Origin: Bacteroidota bacterium
GTDB taxonomy: Bacteria > Bacteroidota > Ignavibacteria > Kapaibacteriales > UBA2268
Direction of reading: 5' to 3'
NCBI GenBank assembly: GCA_004322215.1
Contig: SCSM01000013.1
Coordinates: 1 to 64,000 of the forward strand
Length of the DNA stretch: 64,000 bases
A program made the translations under genes and the position numbers. Under the pieces are notes generated by a model that had not been told where the DNA came from, did not search any database, and worked only from the letters and a program-made list of their open reading frames with translations. Position 1 is the stretch's first letter. The number at the start of each line of letters is the position of its first letter. Below are positions 1 through 10,591 of this stretch, one piece after another.

Positions 1-162
1 GGAGTTAATCTTGTAACTTTTAATCTTGATTTTGGCATTTGTACACCTGCATTGTTTGACATAATGCAAATATACGAAATTTTATTCATTGTGTAAAATA
101 TTATTAGACTTTATATAATTACCAAGTCTGTAAATATGACATCGCTATGAGATTCTGACATA

Positions 163-3100
163 TCAGCGGTTTATTATGATTGTCTTCCTTATAGTCGAAA
201 TACCATTTGTAATTTCGACAAAATAAATGGCTGACGGAAATGCCGATGTATTCAAATCAATCCGATTGATACCTTGCTTTAAAATACCTTTGAAAATATT
301 TTTTATTTTGATGCCAAGCAGATTAATTAAATTAATTTCTATATGTGCATCCCGTTCGGTTACTATTTGTAAGCAAGCAGATTCGTTTGCAGGATTCGGA
401 TATGATTGAACATCTAATCCGTCAATTTTTTCCTGTTCATCAACATAGGTTATACTATCGGTTGTAAATATCCATGTTCCCGACCATTCAGTCGTTCCGT
501 CAATATTGGCAGCACTAACATGCCAGTAATGCAATGTCACAGGTTTAAGATTAGTATAATAAATTGATGTATTTTCTAAATTTGAATCATTTATAACATA
601 ATTGGAAAAATCATTCCACTCTGACAGCTGTACATTGTAACTTTTGGCACCTTCTACAGGTAACCATAAAAGTTTGCCGCTAACCTGAATTTTTTCTGTG
701 TTTTGCGAAGGTGTTAACAGGGTAGGTGTTGCAATCCTTGTTGCGAAATTCCACACCTCAGACCATTCTCCAATTCCATCAGAATTTTTTCCTGCCACTC
801 TCCAGTAATATTTTGTATTATATTCCAGGTTTGAATAATCAAAACTGGAATCATTACTGAAATCATTAATTATAACCGGATTAAAATCTGAAGATTTTGA
901 AATTTGTATATTGTAATCAGAAGCTCCATTAACTGATTTCCAGTATAGAGTACCATTAATCTTCAGGAAGACATTCCCATCGGGTGGGGCAGACAAAGCA
1001 GGCGATGACAATGAAGTAGAAAAATTCCAAACCGATGACCAGTTTCCCCAAATCGAACCCTTCTTTGCCCTTACCTGCCAGTAATACCTTGTGTTTTTTG
1101 CAAGCTGGCTATAATTATAATTATTCAATGTTAAAGTTGAATCATCAATCAAAACTATGTTGAAATTCTGCGATGTCGAAACTCTGATGTGATAGAAGTT
1201 GGCATCGGAAAGTACATTCCATCTGAATTCTACGATTAAAGGAATCCCACTTTCATTATTAGGAGGAAACTCTAAAACCGGAGATTCGAATGAAGTTGAA
1301 AATTTCCAAATTTCCGACCACTCACCTGTATTGAAAGGAGATTTGGCACTTACTTTCCAATAATAATCCTGATTTTTTGTAAGATTGTTGTAATTATAAA
1401 TGGTAGCCGTTATTGCAGAATCATTTATAATTAATGTTGAGAAATTTTGCTCTTCCGAAACCAACAATTTATATGATGTTGCTCCGGGCACTGTATTCCA
1501 ATTAAAAGAAACACTGTCCGGATTTACCGTAGCATCTTTATTTGGCGAAACAAGCACCGGAGGGGCAAGCTGAATGACAAAATCATTTATTGAAGACCAT
1601 AAACCGTCCCCATCCATATTATGCCCCGAAACACGCCAGAAATATTTTGTATTATTATTGAAACCTCCGAGAATTATACTTGTTCCCGAAATATCCGTCC
1701 GATTTAATGTATCTGAATTAAATGTAGAGTCAGTAGAAGATTGTATGTTAAAAGTCAATGCCTGGTTGACACTAAGCCAATGAAAGGATACAGTTTCAGG
1801 TACTCCTGATTCATGATTTGAAGGAGATAATAATATTGGCGATGCAAGAATAGTCGTAAAATCCCAGGGGGAAGACCAATCGCTCATATCATAATCACTT
1901 GACGCATTTACTCTCCAGAAGTATTCAGTACCAAATTCAAAACCTCGATAAAGAAAGAATGTATCTGTTATATTCGATTGGTCATAGATATTAACAGAAA
2001 AATCGGGGAATCTTGATATTTGCACTCTATAACTTACTGCAATCGGATTTTTATTCCATGAGACATAGCCGCTGTCCGAAACCCTTTTTTGATGATTAAA
2101 CGGAGATGCAAGAGCCGGCGGTCCTATTGTTGTGTTGAAATACCAGAAATCGGACCACTGACCTGTGCCGCCTGCATTTGAAGCATTAACATGCCAATAA
2201 TATCTGAAACTATGATTTAATCCTGCTATTTCCTTGGTCTGTCCAGTGATATTAGTAAAATTATAAATTATATTTGTGAAAAGCGAATCGGAAGCGACTT
2301 GCAATCCATAAGTATCTGCACCGAAGGGAGCCGACCAGCTTAAAATGAGTGCTGTATCCTGGGAATGTGAATTATTTACCGGCGACACGAGAGTAGGACT
2401 GCCCAATATAATCCTGAAATTCCATACTGAAGACCATTCGCTCGTATCAATTGCAGTGTGTACTTTGATTCGCCAATAATACCTGATACCATTAGACAAT
2501 GGAGATGGCACCTGGTATGTAGTATCTGTCAAACCCGTCAGGTTTATTACTGGTGTTGATAAATCCGGCATAGTAGAAACCTGTAAATCATAAGTTAGCG
2601 CATCGGTGGATTTGTACCATACTAATAAAGGATTTGTGTTTAATCCATCGGCATTATTTACAGGTAATTTCAGAACAGGCGGCATAACACCGAATCCAAT
2701 TTTAAAAGAAATTGTGGAGCCAACCGAACCGACATCATACAATATCAGACCACCGTCAGAGCCGTTTGTCAGAAAGCAGGATGGATTTGTCAGGTCGTTT
2801 ATCGCCGTTCTGCCTGCATCTGAACTGAAATGTGCCTGGTTTATATTTCCATTATTTGTCGGCGTGCCGTCCAACCGATAAACATAAACTTCATCGGGAG
2901 GTCCGTCCTGGTTACCATTTACTGTTGAATTTATCCTGTAAACAAGTAATCCCGAACCCGGAACCGAACTTTCGAATGTGCCTGTTTTTCTTCTGTATTC
3001 GACAATAAAATACTCTGTTGCGGAAAAAGGTGAATTAATCCTGTAACAATTATTGTACGAAGTTGTTAATGGATTTAACTGATATGTACCCGATGAGGAA

Positions 3101-4224
3101 ATCAGCGGAATAGAAGTAATCCAATTCCCATATTTGTATTTCATGTAAGCTCCCATGTGTTGGGGAGGATTCAGGTCATATTCCATCAGGTCCCAGTATC
3201 CGACCGGTGTTTTTCCGTCATATCCGTAATGATATAAGTCAGGGGCGCCAAATGTGTGGAACATCTCATGACTCAATACACCGACATCCACGACGGTCTG
3301 TAACTGCAGATTATATTTCCAAACAACCTTGCTGTTAATTTGAACGTTATATGAAAATAAAGACCACTGATGAGGCCAAAGAAGGTCAGACCAGCCCCCG
3401 GGTGCTCCATATATAATAAAACATACATTATCGACAAATCCGTTTCCGTCAGAATCTATATTCAATCCGGGCGGTACTTGCGATTTGACTGCATTAATTG
3501 CGTTTTTTAATAATGTATGCTCTCTGTATGTTCTTGCGCTATCGGTTTGATAACCGGTAGGATTATTTACTACATGATAAGGTTTATAATAATTTCTTAC
3601 ATGGCTGTCCTGGTAGGATAGGACAGTGGCACCTGGTGTCGGATAGAAAGTTGAGCTTACTGTTACCTGGTTGTACGATGCTTCCAGATAATAGCTCTTC
3701 AATGAGGAAGAACCATTAGCATTAAACATGTTGCTATATGTCGTTGTGGGGTCTGTAAACTCCGATTCGTCGCTGAATCTGATGAAAATCACTAAATTAT
3801 TGATTGTACCGGTTACTTGTATGGTTTCGGATTTTTCCTTTTTGCCTCCGGGTTCTTGTGCCGCTTTTTGAAATGCTTTTACTTTCTCATAAATTTTTTC
3901 AGGTGCTATCTTCAGCCATTTTTCAATGCCGAGTGTTTTCGGTTCGACAGTCCCAACAATATATTTTGATGGTATTAGTTCTCTATTTGATTTATCAGCA
4001 TATACATAGTATCCGGTAACCGGGTCGGCAACTATTGTGTAGCCGTCTTTGTCATGAAGCCAGTTGTAATACTCATCGCCGCTCGCAAAGCAATGCAGGA
4101 CAGATCCGTCCGGCTGTGTCAGCGTTTGTGGCACATCGTGAAGAGGTGCGGCATTCAGATTGAATGAAGCACATAAAAGTATTGAAAAGATAAATAAACA
4201 AACTTTTGTATAAAACTTTTTCAT
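163..4224 (-). CDS. M6-like secreted metalloprotease with eight FN3 repeats and T9SS sorting domain
   Basis: This 1353-residue protein opens with a Sec signal peptide (about 1-25). A peptidase domain of the M6/immune-inhibitor-A type spans roughly 130-510 and carries the zinc motif H-E-M-F-H at 319-323, followed by G-A-P-D-L-Y, as expected for this family. Eight consecutive fibronectin type III-like repeats of about 93 residues follow (about 515-1260). Each begins with a P-x-L-x-x-P block and contains a conserved Y-Y-W-R/H/Q-V motif. The last ~85 residues form a T9SS type A sorting domain (Y-P-N-P-A near 1275, G-I/A-I-Y-F near the end). The protein is therefore likely exported, passed through T9SS and held on the surface or released, where it degrades protein. 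The FN3 array probably acts as a spacer or binds polymer. The start is the only ATG before a clear signal peptide. It is transcribed divergently from the next gene. Family assignment is firm; substrate unknown. Confidence 0.88.
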   Translation of the reverse strand: MKKFYTKVCLFIFSILLCASFNLNAAPLHDVPQTLTQPDGSVLHCFASGDEYYNWLHDKDGYTIVADPVTGYYVYADKSNRELIPSKYIVGTVEPKTLGIEKWLKIAPEKIYEKVKAFQKAAQEPGGKKEKSETIQVTGTINNLVIFIRFSDESEFTDPTTTYSNMFNANGSSSLKSYYLEASYNQVTVSSTFYPTPGATVLSYQDSHVRNYYKPYHVVNNPTGYQTDSARTYREHTLLKNAINAVKSQVPPGLNIDSDGNGFVDNVCFIIYGAPGGWSDLLWPHQWSLFSYNVQINSKVVWKYNLQLQTVVDVGVLSHEMFHTFGAPDLYHYGYDGKTPVGYWDLMEYDLNPPQHMGAYMKYKYGNWITSIPLISSSGTYQLNPLTTSYNNCYRINSPFSATEYFIVEYRRKTGTFESSVPGSGLLVYRINSTVNGNQDGPPDEVYVYRLDGTPTNNGNINQAHFSSDAGRTAINDLTNPSCFLTNGSDGGLILYDVGSVGSTISFKIGFGVMPPVLKLPVNNADGLNTNPLLVWYKSTDALTYDLQVSTMPDLSTPVINLTGLTDTTYQVPSPLSNGIRYYWRIKVHTAIDTSEWSSVWNFRIILGSPTLVSPVNNSHSQDTALILSWSAPFGADTYGLQVASDSLFTNIIYNFTNITGQTKEIAGLNHSFRYYWHVNASNAGGTGQWSDFWYFNTTIGPPALASPFNHQKRVSDSGYVSWNKNPIAVSYRVQISRFPDFSVNIYDQSNITDTFFLYRGFEFGTEYFWRVNASSDYDMSDWSSPWDFTTILASPILLSPSNHESGVPETVSFHWLSVNQALTFNIQSSTDSTFNSDTLNRTDISGTSIILGGFNNNTKYFWRVSGHNMDGDGLWSSINDFVIQLAPPVLVSPNKDATVNPDSVSFNWNTVPGATSYKLLVSEEQNFSTLIINDSAITATIYNYNNLTKNQDYYWKVSAKSPFNTGEWSEIWKFSTSFESPVLEFPPNNESGIPLIVEFRWNVLSDANFYHIRVSTSQNFNIVLIDDSTLTLNNYNYSQLAKNTRYYWQVRAKKGSIWGNWSSVWNFSTSLSSPALSAPPDGNVFLKINGTLYWKSVNGASDYNIQISKSSDFNPVIINDFSNDSSFDYSNLEYNTKYYWRVAGKNSDGIGEWSEVWNFATRIATPTLLTPSQNTEKIQVSGKLLWLPVEGAKSYNVQLSEWNDFSNYVINDSNLENTSIYYTNLKPVTLHYWHVSAANIDGTTEWSGTWIFTTDSITYVDEQEKIDGLDVQSYPNPANESACLQIVTERDAHIEINLINLLGIKIKNIFKGILKQGINRIDLNTSAFPSAIYFVEITNGISTIRKTIIINR

Positions 4225-4669
4225 GCCAACTCCACTTGATTATGGCTATTAAGTCATTTCGTAAAAATTTTTAATAATGAAAACCCTCGATTCCGTAAAA
4301 TGATAAATTAAACGGATTCTGACTTTATTTATTGGTGAATTTAATAAATAAGTTATAATAATTGACGAGTAAAAATTGTCATTTTACTAACGAATCACAA
4401 ATGGTTTTGCTCCCTTTACAATTTGTAGTTGTTACTACGATATTAAAACCTGCCGAATATTTTGAGACATCAAGTTTCAACACATGAATTTAATATTTGA
4501 CCTAATTAATTGTTCATTGTGAATTTTAAATTATAAATTATATAAAATTATATTTTGTTTTCAAATAAGAAAGTAATACATTAATCGTCCTAAAAAAAGT
4601 ATATTGAAATATTAAATAGTCGGCATAAATTTTTCGGGCTGAATAATGATAATTAAGTAAAATATTTTT
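4225..4669. other. Divergent intergenic region, 445 bp
   Basis: This very A+T-rich stretch lies between two divergent genes for large exported proteins and must hold both promoters. On the plus strand an FCB-type promoter can be seen at 4604-4633. No convincing promoter was found for the minus-strand protease gene. A weak 5-bp hairpin (GTAGT-TGTT-ACTAC, 4425-4438) is present. No short ORF with a ribosome binding site and no RNA gene was recognised. Confidence 0.5.
4604..4633 (+). promoter_or_regulatory. FCB-type promoter for the Ycf48-like gene
   Basis: TTG at 4604-4606 is followed by 19 bases and then TAAATTTT at 4626-4633. This fits the Bacteroidota primary-sigma pattern TTG-N19-TAnnTTTG except for the last base. 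It lies 36 bases before the ATG at 4670. The leader has no clear Shine-Dalgarno, only an A/T-rich stretch, which is common in this group. Confidence 0.55.
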
Positions 4670-7600
4670 ATGCAAAAGTTTGTTACTTTATATATATTTC
4701 TGATTTTTTCTGTTCTACCGCTGACTTCATTATCTCAGTCCTGGAATAAAGTGAGTACAATACCCGCACCCTACAGTAACAACTATTGGCTTGACGTTTA
4801 TTTTCTTCCCTCGAATCCCGAATACGGTTGGATATGCGGATACAGGGGGCAAGTAATCAGAACCAGTGACAGGGGCAAAACCTGGGCAGGTTCTGTTGTA
4901 GCATTCGCGGACCAGCTCGAAAGCGTTCATTTCACATCTCCTACAGTTGGATATACCTCGGGTATGGATGGAATTTTCAAATCGGTAAATAGTGGTGCAT
5001 CGTGGTTTGAAATTACTCCGCCGGGAGCATTGCAGTTGTGGGGTAATTTTTTCCTGGATGATAATTACGGTGTAGTTGTCGGTGAAGGATGCAACGGATA
5101 CCAAAAGTTCTGGCGGACGACAAATGGCGGAACAAATTGGTCAGTCTATATTGATTCAGTTCCGAACAGCGGTATGGCAGATGTGATACTTTATAATAAT
5201 GGGCTTGGATATGCATCGAGCAGCGGTAAAGTCTGGAGAACACTCGATAGTGGTGCAACATGGGCTGTTTTAAGTACCTCAGGTCCAAACATCTGGCAGG
5301 AAGAAATGACAAATATCGGCAACTCCTTCCTCGTTCCTTTTGGGGGAACTTCATGCTCGGGAGCTGGTAACAACGGGGGCATGCACTTTTCGACGGATAA
5401 CGGAAGCACATGGAATCATTATACTACCGGAATTTCTATGTACGGCGCCTTTCTGATAGACCAGATGAAAGGGTGGGTATGCGGTTTGAATCGGGAAGTA
5501 TATTATACTTCTGACGGCGGATTGACCTGGCTCAAAAGAAATTGCGGTATTGACAGAGCAAGTCTCGATGATATTTGGTTTATAACTCCGACAGAGGGCT
5601 GGGTAGTTGGTGAAGGAGTGTATTATCTTGGCCCTGACAGACAAGATATAACAAAACAAAGTATTTTCTTTGGAGATGTTTGTGTCCCGGGATTTAAATA
5701 TGATACTTTATGGGTAAGAAATCATTCATTCAATAATGCTTATATGGCTTCGACAAACCTTTATGGTACAAATTTTGAAGATTTCACCGTTGCTTCCGCA
5801 GGCAGTTTCGCATTGTCCCCTTGCGATTCGCAGATGATTATTGTCGGGTTCATTCCAAAGACTCCGGGTGATAACAAGAATGCTAAACTGGGTGTAAACA
5901 TAATAGGAGGGACAACATTCACAATTGACCTTCTCGGCAATGCAAAAGAGATGACTGCTGTACCAAAGGATACATTAGTTGAAATTAATCCGGCATTTTG
6001 CGGTATGAAAACTGTTGATTCGCTTGAATGGACATCATCAAGTCCTGCAAACATCATTACTGCCATTCAAAAAGTAGAAGGCACTTATGAAATTGTATCG
6101 GAATCAACGCTGCCAATAAATGTTTATACAAATGGTGTTTATACTAATTTTTCTTCTTCGCCTCCCGATACAGGATGGTTTACTTCCCGATTTAAAGTGA
6201 CATTATTACCTTGTATGAAGGATACTTTTATTACTGTTAGGGCTTATGGAGTATCTCCTATAATAACTTCAGACGACAGGATAAATCTCAATTTGATTTG
6301 CAAGCTTTCCGATTACGATACAATTCCGGTTCATAATACAGGGAATAGTGTTCTTGAAATAACAGATTATCAGTTCAATCAGGCAAATAAGGCATTCTCA
6401 TACAACGGATGGACAAGTGGGAGAACCTTACCTGTTACAATAAATCCAACTGAATCCGATTCCTTGATTATCAAATTCACACCGCCGATTAATGGTTCAC
6501 ACAGTGCTGTCCTTACACTTACAAATAATGATTCGACAAAAATTCGCGGAAGGAAAAATCCGTTCTATATTTCTATTTCCGGTATAGCCACATCAACCGA
6601 TGTGATACCAAAAGATTCTGTTTTTGATTTAGGTGATATTTGTCTCGGGGATTCGGCAGTGATTCAATTACCAATAAAAAACAGGGGTGATTTAACAGCA
6701 ACATTGCAAAATCCGATAGTGAATAATAAATTATATAAAGTTTCCATTCAGGGTAAAACTTTTCCCGTTCAGATGAGAACAAACGATTCCTTAATGTGCA
6801 GGATTACTTTTAAACCCGATTCAACAAAATTTTATAATGATACGATTACAATATCTTCGTTGCCTTGCTTCGAAGTGATGAAAATAGTAGTTAAGGCAAA
6901 TTGCATTGACTCATATTTAACACTTGAACCGGATTCAATATCAGGAACTATTCAGACAGGACTGCCATTGAGGAAAACAGTAACGGTACATGCATTCGGT
7001 AATATACCGATGAGTATAAATTCAATCCGGTTGGATCCACCCGGAGCTGGCTGGACTATTAATCCTTCTCCCACTCTGCCATATAATATTTTAGGGGGGG
7101 AGAGTGTTGATTTTACAATTGATTTCACATCATCAAAAGATACATTATTAGATGCAGGACTTGTTTTCGGAATTGAAAGTCAATGCCCGATGGAAACAGG
7201 GATACCTGTAAAATTATTGAGTCACAGCGTATGGCTGTTGACATCTGCTGATTCTGTTGGCTTCGGATTTAAAAAATGTTCACCTGTATTAGTTTATGAT
7301 ACCCTTACAATAACTAACGGCGGTTCGATTGATGACACATTGACAAGACTCGAAGTCCAACCACAAGGTTTGCCTTTCGGCATAATAAATATGCCGTCAT
7401 TGCCACATGTAATACCTGCCGGAATTAGTGAGAATTATATTATATCATTCGATGCATCGATAGAAGGAAATTTTTCCGGAAGTATTTTTATCGATTCGAA
7501 AAATCTGAGAGGATTATCAATTAATCTTCCTGTATCGGGTGAATACAGGAGAGTAAATTCGATTCCACCTGCTGTCGGTTTTGATTATGGCGATGTCGAA

Positions 7601-8899
7601 CCATGCGAAGATACAATAGTAAGAGCATTTTACTTAAAAAATACAGGAACACTTACCGACTCATTATCAATAAGTAGAAAAAACAATCTTCCGGGGTTTA
7701 ATATTATTCCTGCTAATAATTTAATTGTTAATTCAAATGATAGTGTACTGGTTAAAGTAATTCTCATACCGGAAGAATTCAATAATCAGGGGAATTTCAG
7801 CGAACAATTTACATTGACGAGTGAAGTTTGTAATGTAATTCATACGATTGATGCAGATGTCAATATTATCAAGCCGCATTTGACGATAGAACCGGCAATC
7901 CTTGAATTTAAAAATATATGGATTGGGGATTCAGCTATAAAATATATTGATATAAAAAATGAAACCAATTATAATAAGATAATTGATTCTCTTGCAATTG
8001 TGCCTCCTTCAAACCAATTTAAATTTATTTCTTCATATCCGATTATAATAGTTCCCGACGGTTCTCTAAGAATTCCTGTAACATTTATTGCTAAAACCGA
8101 AGGACAGGAACAAACCCGTTTTGAAGTAATTGAAAAGTCGGTTTGTATTGACACGAGTTATGTTGAATTATTATCTGATGTTCCGAAAGAAATATATAAT
8201 ACAACAGTTAAACTTGGGAATTACCGTGCCGAACAAATGGATACACTAACAATCGAAGCAGAACTCATTGATGCAGTGCCGCGTGTCAAACCGGATAAGC
8301 TCGATTTCTCTATGGCATACAATAAACGATTATTCTATCCTCTCAGAGTGTCTGTTAAATCAGGTAACTCAAAACAACCTGTAAATTTTAATTATCTTGG
8401 CGATACGATTAAAGCATCGATTGATAAGCGTTATTCTGAAGAAATTTTGAAAGAAGCCGGAAATATTATTTTTATTGATGGCTTGATCTTGTATTCATTC
8501 CCGGATTCAACCGGACTTTTTGTAGCCGAATTCAAACCCCAGACAAATAAAGTTGTTAATATAAACAAAATTGACGGTTCGCTAAAAGTATTGAATGTAT
8601 GTCCCGCAACAGGTGGATTTTATCTTAAGCTTGAAAACCGGCTGAAAACCGAACTTGGCGAATCTGTAATTAATACTGATAATCTGATTGTCAAAGTGCT
8701 GATTCCCGAAACTCAAGTGATAGATGCAGACATTTGGGATGTGTTAGGAAACAGGGTTCACAGCGAACGAATTAATATTAAAGACGAAACGAGTTCATTT
8801 TCAATACCTGTTACAGGATTATACAGCGGTGCGTATATTTTAACATTGAAATCGGACAAATCTTTTTATGCAAAATATAATTTCATTATCTACCGCTAA
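4670..8899 (+). CDS. Ycf48/BNR-repeat propeller protein with choice-of-anchor D repeats and T9SS sorting domain
   Basis: This 1409-residue secreted protein begins with a signal peptide (about 1-22, ending L-S-Q-S). The first ~320 residues contain about six Ycf48/BNR-like blades, recognisable by G-K-T-W, G-A-S-W, G-T-N-W, G-A-T-W, G-S-T-W and G-L-T-W turns. They are followed by a long run of immunoglobulin-like choice-of-anchor D/ASH-type domains, with recurring I-x-N-T/G-G and F-x-P motifs. The C terminus is a T9SS type A sorting domain (D-V-L-G-N-R block, ending in Y-R). No enzymatic motif is visible, so it is probably a structural or adhesive surface protein. Seventeen bases after the stop a WG-repeat gene starts, probably in the same operon. 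A related, broken gene lies at 17504-19428. Confidence 0.85.
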   Translation: MQKFVTLYIFLIFSVLPLTSLSQSWNKVSTIPAPYSNNYWLDVYFLPSNPEYGWICGYRGQVIRTSDRGKTWAGSVVAFADQLESVHFTSPTVGYTSGMDGIFKSVNSGASWFEITPPGALQLWGNFFLDDNYGVVVGEGCNGYQKFWRTTNGGTNWSVYIDSVPNSGMADVILYNNGLGYASSSGKVWRTLDSGATWAVLSTSGPNIWQEEMTNIGNSFLVPFGGTSCSGAGNNGGMHFSTDNGSTWNHYTTGISMYGAFLIDQMKGWVCGLNREVYYTSDGGLTWLKRNCGIDRASLDDIWFITPTEGWVVGEGVYYLGPDRQDITKQSIFFGDVCVPGFKYDTLWVRNHSFNNAYMASTNLYGTNFEDFTVASAGSFALSPCDSQMIIVGFIPKTPGDNKNAKLGVNIIGGTTFTIDLLGNAKEMTAVPKDTLVEINPAFCGMKTVDSLEWTSSSPANIITAIQKVEGTYEIVSESTLPINVYTNGVYTNFSSSPPDTGWFTSRFKVTLLPCMKDTFITVRAYGVSPIITSDDRINLNLICKLSDYDTIPVHNTGNSVLEITDYQFNQANKAFSYNGWTSGRTLPVTINPTESDSLIIKFTPPINGSHSAVLTLTNNDSTKIRGRKNPFYISISGIATSTDVIPKDSVFDLGDICLGDSAVIQLPIKNRGDLTATLQNPIVNNKLYKVSIQGKTFPVQMRTNDSLMCRITFKPDSTKFYNDTITISSLPCFEVMKIVVKANCIDSYLTLEPDSISGTIQTGLPLRKTVTVHAFGNIPMSINSIRLDPPGAGWTINPSPTLPYNILGGESVDFTIDFTSSKDTLLDAGLVFGIESQCPMETGIPVKLLSHSVWLLTSADSVGFGFKKCSPVLVYDTLTITNGGSIDDTLTRLEVQPQGLPFGIINMPSLPHVIPAGISENYIISFDASIEGNFSGSIFIDSKNLRGLSINLPVSGEYRRVNSIPPAVGFDYGDVEPCEDTIVRAFYLKNTGTLTDSLSISRKNNLPGFNIIPANNLIVNSNDSVLVKVILIPEEFNNQGNFSEQFTLTSEVCNVIHTIDADVNIIKPHLTIEPAILEFKNIWIGDSAIKYIDIKNETNYNKIIDSLAIVPPSNQFKFISSYPIIIVPDGSLRIPVTFIAKTEGQEQTRFEVIEKSVCIDTSYVELLSDVPKEIYNTTVKLGNYRAEQMDTLTIEAELIDAVPRVKPDKLDFSMAYNKRLFYPLRVSVKSGNSKQPVNFNYLGDTIKASIDKRYSEEILKEAGNIIFIDGLILYSFPDSTGLFVAEFKPQTNKVVNINKIDGSLKVLNVCPATGGFYLKLENRLKTELGESVINTDNLIVKVLIPETQVIDADIWDVLGNRVHSERINIKDETSSFSIPVTGLYSGAYILTLKSDKSFYAKYNFIIYR

Positions 8900-8916
8900 A
8901 AAATTTCAGGAGAAAT

Positions 8917-9990
8917 ATGTTCAAATCAGTAATAATTATTTTTTCATTTATATTCCTTTCTAACATATTTTCTCAAGCATTGATACCTATTATACAGGAT
9001 GATAAGATGGGGTACATTGATACAACGGGCAGGATTGTTATCGAGCCAAAATTCAAACCTGATATCGAGGAGTTTACAATTCGGCTTGGCAATAAAAATC
9101 TAAACGGTTTTATATTCAACAGAAGTGCATATTTCAGTGATGGATTAGCAATTGCAAAAAAACCGATTAAGTTTCTTTTCATCACATTCGGTTATCATTT
9201 CGGCTACATAAATCAAACGGGAGAATTTGAATTTGAAACCGACAATGATGTGCTCGAACCCTTCTCATCAGGACTGGCGCCGATGATTATTGATGACAGA
9301 TACATCGGTATGGGTTATGATTATAGATACGGATATATCAATGTAAAAAACGGAATAGTAATAGCACCAATATTCGACTATGCAGGATATTTTTCCGAAG
9401 GAATGGCACTTGTTATAATGAACGATAGATTTATTTACATTGATACTTCGGGTAAACCGGTAATTACATCTGAATTCGAAGACGCATTCGGTTTTTCTGA
9501 AGGGCTCGCTGCAGTTAAACAAAATGGTAAATTCGGATTCATAAACAAAAAGGGTGAAATCGTTATCAAGCCGCAGTTCGGGAGGGCATGGAAATTCAAA
9601 AACGGGTTGGCAAGAATTTATGATGGCAAATATTTCGGATTTATTGATTCAACAGGAAAAATAATTGTTTCCCCGAAATTCGATGATGCAAACGAATTCT
9701 CCGAAGGGCTAGCCTCTGTCGGCATTGGTGGGAAGTACGGATTTATTGGTACTGACGGTAATTATAAAATAATTCCTTCTTTTGATAATGCTGGTAACTT
9801 TTCAAATGGCTTGGCTGCAGTCGAAAAGGATTACAAATACGGTTTCATCAACAAGGATAATCAATTTATAATCGAACCAAAATACGAATTTGCACTCGGC
9901 TTCAGGAAAGGATTAGCACTGGTCTGGGAGAACGATACAGTAAAATATATCAACAGACAAGGGAAAGATATCTGGGTGTTTGAGGAATAA
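8917..9990 (+). CDS. WG-repeat-containing exported protein
   Basis: The 357-residue product has a signal peptide (about 1-20). The rest is built of about nine WG-type repeats with the pattern K-x-G-F-I-(D/N)-x-x-G-x-(I/V)-V-I-x-P-x-F-D-x-A-x-x-F-(S/N)-x-G-L-A. These repeats are widespread and presumably bind protein or polysaccharide; no catalytic residues are evident. Unlike its neighbours it has no T9SS tail, so it probably stays in the periplasm. A good Shine-Dalgarno (CAGGAGA) precedes the ATG. The 17-base gap after the upstream gene suggests co-transcription with the Ycf48-like surface protein, perhaps as a partner. Confidence 0.85.
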   Translation: MFKSVIIIFSFIFLSNIFSQALIPIIQDDKMGYIDTTGRIVIEPKFKPDIEEFTIRLGNKNLNGFIFNRSAYFSDGLAIAKKPIKFLFITFGYHFGYINQTGEFEFETDNDVLEPFSSGLAPMIIDDRYIGMGYDYRYGYINVKNGIVIAPIFDYAGYFSEGMALVIMNDRFIYIDTSGKPVITSEFEDAFGFSEGLAAVKQNGKFGFINKKGEIVIKPQFGRAWKFKNGLARIYDGKYFGFIDSTGKIIVSPKFDDANEFSEGLASVGIGGKYGFIGTDGNYKIIPSFDNAGNFSNGLAAVEKDYKYGFINKDNQFIIEPKYEFALGFRKGLALVWENDTVKYINRQGKDIWVFEE

Positions 9991-10130
9991 TGAATGGTGA
10001 ATAATGAAAGTGAATAGTGAATAATCGAGGAAATTTATATTATTTATATTTTTTCCGACCTGGAAAGATAGCCCCATTTTCGATTCATGTATAAGTGTAT
10101 TTCATAAATTCTGCAAAGCATTTCAAATAT

Positions 10131-10169
10131 TAAATTGATAAAGAATAATATTTTGTGTAAATTTAATTA
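10131..10169 (+). promoter_or_regulatory. Promoter element, copy 1 (upstream of dsRBD gene)
   Basis: TTG at 10135-10137, 20 bases, then TAAATTTA at 10158-10165: an FCB-type -33/-7 promoter. The whole 39-base block matches a second block at 10592-10630 at 31 of 39 positions by eye, so the conservation goes beyond the core promoter hexamers. Confidence 0.55.
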
Positions 10170-10234
10170 CAGATGAATTCCATTTTAGCTGTGATGTAGA
10201 TTAAAATATATTATAAATAAATATGGAGTTATTG

Positions 10235-10588
10235 ATGAAAAAGAAGGAAGACATCGCAACAATAAAGCAAAATATAAAAGATTCATTCTTTTCTTTAACC
10301 GATGAGGACCAGGCAGAATTGCTGAAAGAATTATCAACCGTTTCGGGTACAGCAGTCTCAATCAACGATTTTTCAACGAAGCACCAACGTGTGTGCGGAC
10401 AGAACATTCAATTTTCTTCTGCCCACAGAAGCGGACCGAGTCACAATCCAGTGGTAAGCATAACAGTTCATACTGCCTTCGGCTCATTTGCAGGGGAGGG
10501 CAGCAACCAGAAAATCGCCAAAGCGAATGCAATTGCCAAAGCCGAAGAAGAAGCTCCCTGGAGCAATCTGAAAGTGGAAAGGGAATAA
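10235..10588 (+). CDS. Small stand-alone double-stranded RNA-binding domain protein
   Basis: The 117-residue product has a helical N terminus (about 1-40). A region then resembles the double-stranded RNA-binding domain found at the end of RNase III: G-P-S-H-N-P at 67-72, a V-x-I-x-V strand, then G-E-G-S-N-Q-K-I-A-K at 87-96 and an Ala-rich final helix. These positions match the family hallmarks G-P-x-H, G-x-G-x-S-K-K-x-A-K and the A-rich helix. No nuclease domain is attached. An upstream in-frame ATG at 10223 exists, but GGAG at 10225-10228 lies six bases before the ATG at 10235, so the latter is the likely start. It probably binds structured RNA, perhaps as a chaperone or regulator. It precedes a restriction-modification-like gene that carries the same promoter element. 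The fold assignment is by motif only. Confidence 0.6.
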   Translation: MKKKEDIATIKQNIKDSFFSLTDEDQAELLKELSTVSGTAVSINDFSTKHQRVCGQNIQFSSAHRSGPSHNPVVSITVHTAFGSFAGEGSNQKIAKANAIAKAEEEAPWSNLKVERE

Positions 10589-10591
10589 AAT

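Noticed and set aside
5013-5659. Several 70-130 codon frames opposite the Ycf48-like gene
   Set aside because: They lie fully inside a strong coding frame and have shadow-type composition and no ribosome binding site.
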